A DNA stretch of 64,000 nt from positions 18,838,048 to 18,902,047 of the forward strand of contig OX336350.1 in assembly GCA_946902875.1 (NCBI GenBank), written 5' to 3'. Made by a program: the position numbers and the translations under genes. The stretch comes from Nematopogon swammerdamellus. Taxonomy: Eukaryota > Arthropoda > Insecta > Lepidoptera > Adelidae. Below the pieces are notes generated by a model. That model did not search any database. It saw only the letters and a list, made by a program, of their open reading frames with translations, and was not told the origin of the DNA. Each line of letters opens with the position of its first letter. Position 1 is the stretch's first letter. This document shows positions 24,501 through 31,519 of the stretch, one piece after another.

Positions 24501-27500
24501 GGGAAGGAGAAGAGCGAGGGGCGGGAAGGGGAGGGAGGGGAAGCGAGAGAGTTAGGGAGAGAGGGAGGGAGAAAGGGTTGAAAGAGAGACAGAGAGAGAG
24601 AATACAAAAGAAGCGATCGTTTATAATATTTGCATTTAAATCGGCTTTGCTATTGCGTTCGCTCGTTGAGTTCGTCGCTTCAACCATAGCAGGATATTTT
24701 CACACTCACAGTCGGCGATTCGCTATACGCTTATATTTGAATAAGCCCTAAAAGTCATTTTCAATGTACCCGAAGGTCATGTAATGCATGAGATCTGTGA
24801 ATTTTTTGCTGTTGAATAAATAAATTCATCTCTTTTTTTTTTTAACATTACTAAACAGTTTTTCATGTGTAGATTAGCGCTGTTAGAGACAGGTTTGTGA
24901 ATAATGTGAAATTTTAGTTGAACTAACGTTGTGAAAAAAATAAGATTTTAAAAATTAAGGTAATCTTCACTTTTTATTGTAGTGACTTTGTACAAATGAT
25001 GTTAATTTTGAATATGTTACAATTGTAACACCACTACAATTTTTGATCTGAAGAATTCTGATATGTATAGGTAGTTTTTAAGGGCATGGACAAATCTCCG
25101 GTAGTACATTTTTTTTCACAGTGATTTTTCAAAAATTTATCAGTTTTAATGTAAACTGAACAAAAATTCACTGAAAGGGCTATAGCAACAGTACAGTCTA
25201 GGAGTAAACCTAAAAACTACTCATTACGTACTAGCTACATGTCTCCTCTACTTCCATATCAAATTTTATTCGATTTTTTGGAATAGATATCCAACTAGAG
25301 CGGTTAATGTGACTAAAATAGAGAAATTTCAAAAAAGTCATACATTACAAAAAAATCATAACTTCTAAACTATTGATTTTCGCGGAGCTAATGTTTTTTT
25401 TAAATCCTCCATCTAAAAAAACATTTTTGGACCACTATAACTGGGCCACACACACAAGCACGCTCATCAGTACCCGTATATACAATTTATAATATAAGTA
25501 AACATGCATACATATAAATAAGATATACAGGTAAGGTAAGAATAGACTCTAAAACATTTACACCTACAACATACGTGATAACAGCCCATAACAGCGCGGT
25601 GAACTAGGTGCCGTGTCAGCGCTATCCTTCATTTCATGTTGGCTACACTGAACTGGACGGAAAACACGAACTATTTACATAGCCGTTTCGACCGACACGG
25701 CTAGTAATTTGAGAAGGGAAGGGACCTACAGTTTAACGCGGAATCCGAACCACGGTCAGCCTCCAACGGTCGAGCGATCACCCATCCAAGTGAAGCAAAA
25801 CTGACCCAGGCTTGCTTACTAACAGTAGACCGACCGCACCACTGAGCTACTGAGACCGACAAAATTCAGTTAAGTTGTTTATGTCGTTGAAAGTTAAATT
25901 TCGTTTTAAAAAAATATTTTAGGTGAAGGTGGTGAGGTAAGCCCTATTAGACCATTAAATCCGTCGAATTGTGCCTCCATAATCACCTCATTCGCGTCTT
26001 CTCATTTGGGTCTTTGTAATTTATGGACTAGAGCAGTGATGTCCAACAAGTGGTGGTTTCGCCATAAGAGCTACTTCCATATTTCTGTCAAGCCCGGCGG
26101 GCACCTTCAGTAGGGACAGTACCAATGTATGCCGTTTACCTCTATTTTGATTTTGATTGACAATCGTTCTCGAATAAAGTAAGTAACTAACGGCGAACCC
26201 GAGGACCGAGCTGAGTTCAGGAAGACTATAAACCTTCTCGAAGAAAGTAAGTAACTAAGCGCGAGGCCGAAGGCCGAGCTGCGTTCAGGAAGAACATAAA
26301 CCTTCTTGAAGTAAATAAGCAACCAAGGGTGAGGCCAAAGCCGAGCTGTATTCTGGAAGACGATATACCTTCTCTAAGAAAGTCAGTAATTATCGACGAG
26401 GCCGAAGGTCGAGCTGTGTCAGGCTCGGCCTTCGGCCTCGCACTTAGTTGCAAAATTTCATCGAGATGGTGTATTATGCAGTAAAAGGGATGCAGTGGGG
26501 ATATTCTTTTTTTAAATACCGACCCTACACGGTATTTTTGACGTACTTATACGGCAGGGGTTTTCAACCGGTGCCCCGCGGCACACCGGTGTGCCGCGAG
26601 TGACGTCCATGTGTGCCGCGAATTCTATGTAATTAATTCAAAATTTGCGTGAAAACAGCGGAAGAAAAGAGCAAACATAATCGTCTATCTATATATAGAT
26701 ACATTATCCATAATGACATTTTATGACTGATTTGTTTGAACACCTCAAATAAAAAATTGGTTGTCTGTAAAGTTGGTTTACGGACGATAGTTTTACGTGA
26801 TAACGTCATAAAGTTATTCAATTTCTGCTGCCCTGGTACTTTAGAACCAGAGAGATAAATACGCTTGGGCCGATTGTGCCTCTCTATCACTTGTTACGCG
26901 CTCTCGCTTGCACACACAGGCTCAGATGGAACGTGACACTTTTTCGTGCGTACAGCCGGTGTTCATCAATTTATAAGACGTTATCACGTCAAAAATTTAA
27001 TGCGAGTTCACAGGGAAGTAATGAGAACATTTTGACATCCTCTGATAAAATTAGATTTTTCACTGATAAATTACATATACAGCGTACATTACGTACGAAG
27101 TCGCCATTATAGTTTTTAGTTTTCTAAATTTCATAATATTAACCCACTGACAACTTGATACTTCAAGTATCTTAAATATTCATAATATTTTAATTTTTAA
27201 TTTTTGACAATAAAATTATACTACCTTGTAGTTTAATATACTAACATAATTATGTTGATACAAATTACGTATGAAAGTTTGACAAAGGCTCTTTACACCT
27301 GATTCACTTAATTAATAAGTCTTTGTAGTCAGAACTCTCAGCAAAATTGTTAATCTCGCTCTCAAGCTGTGTTTTAGATAGACTATGGGCGGTGTTATTA
27401 TGTGGCTAGTCACTAAGTACTTGTAAAAATATGTTTAAAAAAATACCCTGCGAAGTTTCTTGTCGGTACTTCTTCGTGGATGTAATCGAACCGGATAGAA

Positions 27501-30500
27501 CAAATTGTGACAAGTTCGAGAGCAGTCTAACTGCCATATTATGAATGATCAATAAACAATACAATACAAAATATGCTTTCTGTATGAACATAAATGTGGT
27601 GTGCCGTGAAATTTTCGTAGATGAAAAAGTGTGCCAATTAATAAGAAATGTTGAAAACCCCTGTTCTACGGTATTTCCATAATGTTATACTAACCGGCGT
27701 GTCCATTGTTTTCACCGCTAACCATCACGTCCTCATAACCGAAATATTCGATAGGCGGCGAGTTGAGCTGTATATATAACGCATTAGAGATATTTTGGGT
27801 GTTGATGTTGATGGGGGACTGTTGCGCTCCCTCTCGACACAGACCCGACCACGACGACTCATCTGCGGAAAGGTACTCGTCTGTATTTATTTTATTTATA
27901 TATTTATTAACATAGCATTAGTATCCTGCACTAGAGTAAATCTGTGTTGCAGGAGTGCATTCTTTAACAAATTATACATTAGATAAAACAAATTATAAAT
28001 ATGCGCTGAATAATAATTATCTATCATGCATGCAATTTACATAAATTTATGAATGCATTACATTAATTTTATTCAGTTATATAGGTATTAAAAATAATGG
28101 AATACAAACAATTTATAAAATGCCTATTCGCATCTGATATAATTTTTTTCTTTAAATATTAAAAAAATTGTAAATTTCTTAAAATTCTAAATTTTAAATC
28201 TAAACATTATGTAATCCTTGCCCGTTAACTTTAGAATGCGACCGCGTCGTTACACTGCGTGTTATAATTATTTATTATGTCAACAACAAAAGGGTACAGA
28301 ACCTCTCTGCGGTGAGTCATGCGGAGATAGGAAGGGTGGCAGGGAAAAGGAGATCCTAGTTCCACAAGTCTTAAGGCTTTTGTGAGCTTAGCAACCCGGT
28401 GTCCAATATCGACTACTTTGGTGCGTTGGCGGATTGCCCCGTTACGCACAATATCTATATTTCCAGCATGGCTCGCTCCATTTTTTTTTTTTTTTTTTTA
28501 TGGAAACTGACACGGTTGGCTACATCACCTACAACATCCGTGATGTCAGCCCATAACACCGGGTGAATTTGTTGCCACGTCAGCCTTCCCTTCGGTCGTG
28601 CCGGCTACACTGAACTGGACGGAAAACACAAACTATTTACATAGCCGTTTCGACCGACCTTTCATTCAGTGCAGTTGTACCAACCCGGGCGGGTTAAACC
28701 CTACCACCTAGTAATATAAGAAGGGAGTCATATCCCTTAGTCGCCTTTTACGACATACACGGGGAGAGATGCAGTGGGGCTATTCTTTTAAAGTACCGGC
28801 CCCACACGGTCCATTGCTCGCTGGGCAACTTTCAGACTTTGGACAACATCGACCGTCGGAGTTCACGCTTCACACCCCCCGTACGTCTTAACCGGGAAGT
28901 CGTGCTGATCTTCATGCATATTATTGTGCATCACCGTACAGGTCTTTTATATTTTGCGGAAAACCAGACCTCAGGGCGAACTTTAACTTTCCGAAGGCAG
29001 CCCGACCCAGTCGAATTCGTTTCTCGACTTCCTTGAGCTGACCTTGTCTACCAAGCCGCACAATTTGAACGAGATATACGTACTCTTTAACCAGTTCGAT
29101 CACTTCTCCGTCAATATTCATCATCCCGTCACAACCTAGGTCGCAATGACCTTGGTTTTGTCCCGATTAATCTTTAGACACACCTTCACCGACTCTTATT
29201 ATGGTCTGAAGCTGAGCTTGGGAATTTGACACATGGAACATCGGTGAAGCGAAGAAGACTGGGAAAATCTCCATTCACGCTGATACTCATGTTGTCAAAC
29301 TCAAGCGTCTTGAACACATCTTCTAATGCGTATGTGAAGAGCTTGAGTGAGATCACATCCCCCTGCCTTACGCCTTTACCCATTGGGATGGGTCAGATAT
29401 TTCTATACATTCACATATTTTACGCTCCCAAAATCATAACCCTCCCTTTATCTTCACCGTAGTCGGATAAAAAGGGTCTTTTTATATATTTCCTTGAATC
29501 CGAGTTTGAATCGGATTCGTATATTTTCTATATTTTTTTTATTGCTTCCGAACTGGGTGGCTCTGCCCGAGGTCGAAGCCTCAGGCGCAGCCAATTTCAC
29601 CGCCGAGGAAGTGCCAGTCCGGCTTGGAGGTGGACTAATGTTGCTGGGGAAAGGCTATTAAGCCGCGATTTGAAGATTCGTGGATTGTAGGAGTGGGGAA
29701 AGATATTCCCTGGGAGCCCGTTCCACACCTTTGCAGTGCGCCAGTAGTATACAGGGTGACTGGTAATTCGATCTATTCCTTGAAAGGGGTTATACTAGAG
29801 GTTATTTGGAACAACATTTAACCCCATCAACAGGTTTTTTTTTAATGAAAAAATTTTTTTTAAATAAAAATTTACATAAAAATAAAAATATAAATTCATT
29901 TAAGACCTTTTATTTCTGATATTTTGAGAATGTTGGGCCGATAACTTTTTTGAAATGATTGGTAGCTTACCAGATTTTAGAAAAATATCAACGGAGTGCC
30001 CAAAAATAAGGATATATTTTTTTTTCGATTAAAAGTCATAAATAAAAAAAAATCTTAAAACCCCGATATCTCGGAAACCGCTCATTTCCGACCCCCAGTT
30101 GGTAGGACTTAATTTGTTCCAAATGACCTCTAGTATAACCCGTTTCAAGGAATAGATCGAATTACCAGTCACCCTATATAGTTATATCCAGTTCGCTGGA
30201 TGTAACAAAAGACTCATATGGGCGTTTCCACGTATTTGATTACAACAACGTCCAGTTCGATTTAGAATCACTTCTCTGAGCTTCGTTTTGATTGAACTTT
30301 AACAGAGGACGCCATGCCCATTTTAGGATGGCGAGAACTTCAAACCTGATCCTGTCTCACTAACGTTCTGAACTAGTAGGTAGTACCTCCGTTGTTGTAA
30401 CCCCATTCATCCAGTTTGCCTGTGAAATAGCAACTTGTTATTATTATATTTTTTTTTTTCATTTAGTACATTGTCACTTATCTTCATCCTTCCAAAAAAG

Positions 30501-30854
30501 TAATTAGAAATGTTGGTCTGAGATGAACGAGCGTAAAATATCGTAATAGTAGGAGACTCAGAAAAAAAAACAAGTTCTCAATATAATAAAAATGTAAAAC
30601 CAAGAATCATCTAACAAAATTCTTGAAGAAAAGTATTCACTTAGAGCAATTTTAATATGATAATATAATTTTTTATGAACGATGACAACGGGTGAAGTCA
30701 AATTTGAGACATTACATTAATTTTAGTATGCAAATTTCCACAGTTCACACTGTTTTGTTTTCAAAATAAACTAGAACATCAAAACGAAATTGCCTTTTTT
30801 TTTTGTTGACATTGATGATGCGAAGAGAACGGCCAGACACAGAATCAAAAGCAT
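7541..30854 (-). CDS. Alpha-carbonic anhydrase-like gene A, eight coding exons, 267 aa
   Basis: Eight exons join without a stop into 267 residues of the alpha-carbonic anhydrase family, zinc enzymes that hydrate CO2 to bicarbonate. Exons are 30854-30794, 30419-30387, 27862-27695, 22995-22866, 20644-20542, 17674-17574, 10545-10422 and 7624-7541. Phases 1,1,1,2,0,2,0 match gene B. Seen: signal peptide (1-14), QQSPIN (45-50), zinc ligands H118, H120 and H137 (HFH, LEIH), SEHT (123-126), shuttle-position H86, SLTTP (215-219), and C40/C221, the disulfide pair of secreted forms. No hydrophobic C-terminal tail, so secretion is inferred. Odd: about six residues are missing between HFH and SEHT, Arg121 replaces the usual Trp, and intron 1 uses a GC donor. 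Activity is therefore uncertain. Family assignment is firm; the model is by eye. Confidence 0.88.
7722..8312. repeat. Inverted pair of repeat family C
   Basis: Repeat family C ends in GACTCGCACTTGGCCGGTTT-type sequence and contains CTGTATCTCTTGAACCGTAA and a GTCTGTCTGTC run. Here a minus copy (about 7722-7960) faces a plus copy (about 7990-8312), sharing a run AGATGGCGCGCGTACAC / GTATGCGCGCCATCT. The pair can fold back. Family C may be a LINE 3' end or a SINE; I cannot tell which. Confidence 0.7.
8450..9372 (+). repeat. 130-bp tandem array, about 7 units
   Basis: Units of 130 bp carry GTGGAACTCTTCAACCGTTA, CCCCCTCGAGTTTGGGCTCA and CCCATACTTCTACCAATACA. Since 130 is not a multiple of three, overlapping false frames recur every 130 bp. 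The array abuts a PIF1-like helicase remnant at its right end. Confidence 0.93.
9373..9770 (+). pseudogene. PIF1-like helicase C-terminal remnant
   Basis: Several frames together show a PIF1-family helicase end: [16 protein letters not shown] sequence (motif V region), GQA and [27 protein letters not shown] and [13 protein letters not shown]. Stops and frameshifts break it. Such helicases occur in Helitrons and as captured PIF1 genes; the adjacent 130-bp array suggests a mobile element. Confidence 0.65.
9797..10340. repeat. Perfect ~260-bp inverted repeat with 23-bp loop
   Basis: Left arm 9797-10056 and right arm 10080-10340 are reverse complements with no mismatch seen over the nonhomopolymer part, including matching A/T run lengths. 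The loop is CTATAATATTCGTAATAACAT-like. Arms start with AAAATAGGT and end with ACGTGGGGC. It lies in intron 7 of gene A, 80 bp from exon 7. Confidence 0.9.
10422..10545 (-). CDS. Gene A exon 7
   Basis: 124 nt between TTTCAG and GTAACG encode [20 protein letters not shown] and on to VTDEQ. SLTTP holds the Thr that orients the zinc-bound water in this family. C221 pairs with C40. Same length as gene B exon 7. Confidence 0.93.
10571..10633 (+). mobile_element. MITE with TACACGGTGTTGC ends, left part (interrupted)
   Basis: AAACACGGTGTTGCAG to GGGGTTATTCTATA matches 50925-50987. The right part resumes at 15588 with TGTGAAG and ends near 15804 in GGTTGCAACACCGTGTATAA. The two parts are separated by the nested Helitrons 10634-15587. 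Confidence 0.85.
11330..13835 (+). mobile_element. Helitron (inner copy), plus strand, 2506 bp
   Basis: It starts A|TCAATATATACTAATA at 11330 and ends GCGGGCAAAAGCTAG|T at 13835, after the hairpin CGCGAGCGAAGCCGCGGG. Its sequence is the reverse complement of the outer copy with a few indels (for example near 11540 and 11870). Inside are a GC-rich tract (11655-11770), a GTAT microsatellite, a second Helitron-like 5' end (TCCTACTAATATTATAAACG at 12561) and 68-bp minisatellite units. The target CCA|TCTTTAATAAAG survives intact in its own copy at 13050-13080. Confidence 0.85.
12044..12239 (+). repeat. (GTAT)n microsatellite
   Basis: About 48 GTAT units with one interruption (GTATTATGTATG near 12118). 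The reverse-complement tract in the outer Helitron copy is 14667-14877, with its own interruption near 14811. The long YVCM frames here are artefacts of the repeat. Confidence 0.97.
14667..14877 (+). repeat. (ACAT)n microsatellite
   Basis: Reverse-complement counterpart of 12044-12239, a few units longer, so the two copies have drifted independently. Confidence 0.97.
15588..15804 (+). mobile_element. MITE with TACACGGTGTTGC ends, right part
   Basis: Continues the element broken at 10633: TGTGAAG, AACAACTTCTGTGAAGAAAA, ATTTCACGTACAGAATCA and the terminal GGGGTTGCAACACCGTGTAT. It aligns with 50988-51197. Confidence 0.85.
15818..16132 (+). mobile_element. SINE-A with head type 1, internally deleted
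   Basis: GCCTCGATAGCTCAGTGGTG, GTACTTGGATGGGTGATCGC and the SINE-A tail are present. The core between TAGGTTGTAGGG and CGTCCAGTTTAGTG is shortened. Confidence 0.85.
16135..16680 (-). mobile_element. SINE-B, minus strand, split by an RTE fragment
   Basis: SINE-B tail sequence (GGGCCAAAGCACAC...ATCACCTCCGAG) at 16135-16185 continues at about 16513 (GCAGAGGCTGGTTATGAGGC) to 16680. The intervening 16190-16505 is an RTE LINE 3' end. Confidence 0.7.
16190..16505 (-). mobile_element. RTE-type LINE 3' end, minus strand
   Basis: The minus strand encodes the C-terminus of RTE-clade proteins with frameshifts: WSNRV-like sequence, [23 protein letters not shown] and [10 protein letters not shown], then a (CTGA)n tail at about 16190-16216, typical of RTE 3' ends. 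Confidence 0.75.
16690..17573. other. Intron 6 of gene A, AT-rich, nothing recognised
   Basis: The interval is AT-rich with homopolymer runs. ATTTATTTATT-type strings at 17205-17290 generate a hydrophobic false frame. No repeat family or coding motif is recognised. Confidence 0.5.
17574..17674 (-). CDS. Gene A exon 6
   Basis: 101 nt between TTTCCAG and GTGAGT encode residues 166-198 ([19 protein letters not shown] onward). It is the least conserved exon, recognised by matching length, position and phase (0 in, 2 out) with gene B exon 6, where ALNDIMEDVRQL aligns with [12 protein letters not shown]. Confidence 0.85.
17740..17912. repeat. Inverted repeat, ~73-bp arms, 25-bp loop
   Basis: GCCGCCTTCAAAAATGTATG to CTAGAGTTGAAGGCGG (17743-17811) is mirrored at 17839-17910. 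The GTTGAAGGCGGT end also occurs at 2652, so it belongs to a dispersed family. Confidence 0.85.
17968..18200 (+). repeat. Dispersed repeat tail with palindromic GGCCTTCGGCC
   Basis: TCGGCCTTCGGCCTCGC at about 17982 resembles the 68-bp minisatellite core. It is followed by the tail AACCTCCTCCTTTTTTGAAG TCGGTTAAA also found at about 1130-1160. Confidence 0.5.
18261..18400 (+). repeat. Unclassified dispersed repeat, second copy
   Basis: Matches 1-145 in reverse orientation (CAGCACAACACAGACC, TATTCGGACAAGATAACTAT). No intact frame. Confidence 0.45.
18475..18580 (-). mobile_element. SINE-A head type 2 fragment, minus strand
   Basis: GTCGCCTTTTACGACATGCA, GGGGAGAGATGCAGTGGGG and CCCACACGGTACC are the reverse complement of the alternative SINE-A head. 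A short plus-strand SINE-A core piece follows at about 18590-18650. Confidence 0.75.
18653..18702. repeat. Short palindrome, first copy
   Basis: CAAAGAGTTTGTATTACGTC then GCTGCGACGTAATTCAAACTCTTTG forms a near-perfect palindrome of about 45 bp. A related palindrome with a longer loop is at 33668-33720. Confidence 0.8.
18874..19530. mobile_element. MITE, ~657 bp, with ~40-bp terminal inverted repeats
   Basis: Left end ACTCCGTTCATCCTAGCAAC TAATGCTGAGCGG and right end CCGCTCCGCATTAG TTGCTAGGATGAACGGAGT are inverted repeats, extended by GTTTCTC/GAGAAAC. TA-type flanks are possible. No transposase is seen. Confidence 0.75.
19690..19850 (+). mobile_element. RTE LINE fragment, plus strand
   Basis: [17 protein letters not shown] at about 19750-19800 is the RTE C-terminal motif (KVAQRAMERAMLG type). 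The frame is broken on both sides. Confidence 0.65.
19854..20466. mobile_element. Inverted-repeat element with a SINE in its loop
   Basis: Left arm 19854-19974 (TTATTATGAAGAAATTATAC) and right arm 20345-20466 (GTATAATTTCTTCATAATAA) are diverged inverted repeats. SINE-A (19990-20324) lies between them. Confidence 0.7.
19990..20324 (-). mobile_element. SINE-A with head type 2, full length, minus strand
   Basis: The T-run, SINE-A tail and core are followed by head type 2 (GGGGAGAGATGCAGTGGGGC, GGCCCCACACGGTA). This head replaces the 5S-like head of type 1. Confidence 0.88.
20542..20644 (-). CDS. Gene A exon 5
   Basis: 103 nt between CTGCAG and GTGAGT encode [12 protein letters not shown] to [11 protein letters not shown]137 in LEIH is the third zinc ligand. 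Same length and phases (2 in, 0 out) as gene B exon 5. Confidence 0.92.
20771..21102 (-). mobile_element. SINE-A with head type 2 and a 22-bp target duplication
   Basis: The element lies between two exact copies of a 22-bp sequence at 20749-20770 and 21103-21124, starting ACTGTATCTTTTGAACCGTA. Both ends of the family are therefore fixed: poly-A at one end and CCGTGTGGGGCCGG at the other. Long duplications fit LINE-driven retroposition. Confidence 0.92.
21323..21630 (+). mobile_element. SINE-A with head type 2, plus strand
   Basis: TATCGTGTGGGGACGGTACT, CCCACTGCATCTCTCCCCGT, core and tail are in order. The 3' end is CGTGTCAGTTTA, with a degenerate A-rich tail. It is inserted in a family C repeat. 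Confidence 0.88.
21826..22265 (+). repeat. Repeat family C, plus strand
   Basis: GTATGCGCGCGCGCCATCTA and the terminal GTTCGATTCGCACTTGGCCG followed by a T-run identify family C. Confidence 0.7.
22266..22565 (+). mobile_element. SINE-B body and tail, plus strand
   Basis: CTTACTAGGTGGTAGGCTCA, GATGTAAGATGGCCGCATAG, TCCGGTATGGCACCTACCTA and GATATTGGCTGGTCAGAGCA are in order. The tRNA-like head is replaced by an unrelated stretch. Confidence 0.8.
22640..22800 (+). repeat. LINE-3'-like repeat joined to a SINE-B tail
   Basis: TTCCTCCCAAGTACAGTCTC, GTGAACAGGCACCTGTCAGG and CCCGCATACGACC match the family at 35150-35400 and 58288-58535. At 22745 it switches to a SINE-B tail (GATGATATTGGCTGGTCAAA). 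Confidence 0.6.
22866..22995 (-). CDS. Gene A exon 4
   Basis: 130 nt between CTCAG and GTAAGT encode residues 88-131. RGGPL is conserved, then [15 protein letters not shown] carries zinc ligands H118 and H120 and Glu124. Arg121 replaces the family Trp, and only three residues separate the second His from Glu. Confidence 0.92.
23084..23372 (+). repeat. GC-rich dispersed repeat D, copy 1
   Basis: CACGCACTCTATGTACTTGC to GTAATCTGTG, about 280 bp, recurs at 60402-60679 in the same orientation. A 10-bp direct repeat CCGTAGGCCT flanks this copy, suggesting insertion. Class unknown. Confidence 0.75.
23376..23830 (+). pseudogene. Transposon-derived ORF fragment (KRPD/VWDAT family), copy 2
   Basis: [35 protein letters not shown] and FAVETMGAW match the fragment at 4688-5140. 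Frame changes near 23628 and 23720 separate the later QRIAL and AIQRGNAAS pieces. It is a decayed copy of unknown precise function. Confidence 0.55.
24050..24600 (+). repeat. 550-bp purine (G/A) tract
   Basis: The plus strand is almost entirely G and A (GGGAGGGAGGG and AAGGAGG motifs), and the tail is (GA)n. A 206-codon frame on the other strand, rich in S, P and L, is a shadow of this composition. Confidence 0.9.
24700..25550. other. Intron 3 of gene A, nothing recognised
   Basis: AT-rich sequence with homopolymers. No motif, repeat family or open frame of interest is seen. Confidence 0.5.
25555..25862 (-). mobile_element. SINE-A with head type 1, minus strand
   Basis: Tail block CACCTACAACATACGTGAT through TCGAGCGATCACCCATCCAA (the 5S-like part) to GAGCTACTGAGACCGAC. 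The core has a deletion after CGACCGACACGG. Confidence 0.82.
26165..26460 (-). repeat. Helitron-type 68-bp minisatellite, about 4 units
   Basis: Units with GCGAGGCCGAAGGCCGAGCT and TTCAGGAAGA as in 11330-13835, but with no Helitron ends nearby. A fragment of SINE-A head 2 follows at 26486-26536. Confidence 0.75.
26555..27663. mobile_element. hAT-like non-autonomous DNA element, 1109 bp
   Basis: It begins CAGGGGTTTTCAACCGGTG and ends TGTTGAAAACCCCTG, the hAT terminal form. Flanking 8-mers TTATACGG and TTCTACGG differ by one base, as expected for an old 8-bp duplication. The interior has no transposase but shares two segments with 32098-32700. It is in intron 3 of gene A, 32 bp from exon 3. 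Confidence 0.82.
27695..27862 (-). CDS. Gene A exon 3
   Basis: 168 nt between CCGCAG and GTTAGT encode residues 32-88, including [14 protein letters not shown] and ENNGHAG. C40 and the shuttle-position H86 lie here. The exon sits just left of the hAT-like element ending at 27663. Confidence 0.9.
27863..28224. other. Intron 2 of gene A next to exon 3, nothing recognised
   Basis: AT-rich sequence with no repeat family or coding frame that I recognise. Confidence 0.5.
28225..29395 (-). pseudogene. RTE-type LINE reverse transcriptase fragment, minus strand
   Basis: The minus strand encodes [20 protein letters not shown] (RT motif region) at about 29383-29320. EYVYLVQIV and FALRSGFPQ follow, then KVAQRAMERAML, and [13 protein letters not shown] at about 28400. 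Frameshifts are frequent. A SINE-A at 28477-28811 splits the KVAQRAMERAML motif. The YADD-type active-site region is damaged. Confidence 0.75.
28477..28811 (-). mobile_element. SINE-A with head type 2, inserted in the RTE fragment
   Basis: The insertion lies between GGCTCGCTCCA and CCATTGCTCGCTGGGC. Removing it restores the RTE reading KVAQRAMERAML. The duplicated target is short (CCATT, partly hidden by the T-run). Confidence 0.88.
29540..29749 (-). mobile_element. LINE C-terminal fragment, minus strand
   Basis: The minus strand reads [20 protein letters not shown], the C-terminal motif of jockey/CR1-like LINE proteins. A relative on the plus strand is at 36955-37110. Confidence 0.65.
29750..30179. 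mobile_element. MITE with TACAGGGTGACTGGTAATTC ends, ~430 bp
   Basis: Inverted ends of about 65 bp: ACAGGGTGACTGGTAATTCG, ATCTATTCCTTGAAA and GGTTATACTAGAGGT recur reversed at 30110-30177. TA flanks fit a Tc1/mariner-type element. The interior is AT-rich and non-coding. Same terminal style as 51198-52828. Confidence 0.82.
30387..30419 (-). CDS. Gene A exon 2
   Basis: 33 nt between TTTCACAG and GTACTA on the minus strand encode [10 protein letters not shown] with split codons at both ends (phases 1 and 1). It corresponds in position to the 57-nt exon 2 of gene B and gives the WGY-type start seen in mature carbonic anhydrases. Confidence 0.75.
30794..30854 (-). CDS. Gene A exon 1 (signal peptide)
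   Basis: ATG at 30854 starts [15 protein letters not shown], followed by STKKK from a run of ten A. Alignment with gene B exon 1 (G|GTAATT) places the donor at G|GCAATT, a GC donor. This gives 61 nt and phase 1, which fits exon 2. The only nearby GT (after 44 nt) gives phase 2 and a stop in exon 2. Confidence 0.75.
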
Positions 30855-30885
30855 CTTTCACAATAAAACAATCCGTTGGATCAAT

Positions 30886-30935
30886 AGTTACTGCGATCGG
30901 TTGAGACATAAAACTATATAGGAGAGTAGCCTTTA
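30886..30935 (-). promoter_or_regulatory. Gene A core promoter
   Basis: TATATAG (30920-30914) lies 28 bp upstream of the A in GCAGTA (predicted start 30892), giving a 38-nt 5' leader. The block CTCCTATAT to CTCAACCGATCGCAGTA is conserved in the gene B promoter while surrounding sequence is not, which supports function. Confidence 0.65.
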
Positions 30936-31164
30936 TTGAACAAGTCGGCGAGGTGTTAGCACAATCTTGGTACTACTGTGCAAAAACTAGGCATGCAAAT
31001 GTGTAAGAGTAAGTATAGTCGATAAAGAAAGGATAAAGAATCGCAAAAGAATGAGCTACATCAAGAGCTCAAATAAATGTTTAATTTAACGAAGTAATTA
31101 GGCCACTGAACAAAGCCAAATTAAAGTTGACCTAAGTTCAGAAGAATATACTTTTTAAGAAGTC

Positions 31165-31270
31165 ATTAAGGCGAGGTAGAAGGCCGAGCTGCGCTCAGGT
31201 AAGTAAACGCTATAATTTTTCGCCGAAAGTAAGTCACGGACGGCGAGGCCGAAGGTCGAGCGGCAATGCT
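31165..31270 (-). repeat. Helitron-type minisatellite remnant
   Basis: Two partial units with GCGAGG(T/C)(A/C)GAAGGCCGAGC and AAGTAAGT. Confidence 0.65.
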
Positions 31271-31319
31271 ACGAATGACGTGTTTTAAGCGAGTCATACA
31301 TAATTGAGTCAGAATCAGA

Positions 31320-31505
31320 AGTAGTCAGTCAGTTTATATATCCACTGCTGGACATAAACCTCTCCAGTTTTTCTCCGGTCCTCCCGGTCTTCAGTGGTAC
31401 GGAACCACTCCTTTCCACCGATTTACTGATGTCGTCGTCCCACCTGGCGGATGGTCTTCCCACACTCCGTTTTCCTGTCCACGGCCGCCAGTGTAGGACA
31501 CGGCT
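31320..31505 (-). mobile_element. RTE LINE 3' end fragment, minus strand
   Basis: Same C-terminal region as 16190-16505: GGACATAAACCTCTCCAGTT, GGAACCACTCCTTTCCACCG, GTCGTCGTCCCACCTGGCGG. Confidence 0.75.
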
Positions 31506-31519
31506 ACTTAAAATATCTA

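Noticed and set aside
23987..24607. 206-codon minus-strand frame rich in Ser, Pro and Leu
   Set aside because: It is the complement of the purine tract; its composition alone explains the lack of stops.
30780..30800. GT donor inside TCATCAATGTCAAC for gene A exon 1
   Set aside because: It gives a 44-nt exon, phase 2, and a stop early in exon 2; the GC donor 17 nt further fits the paralogue.
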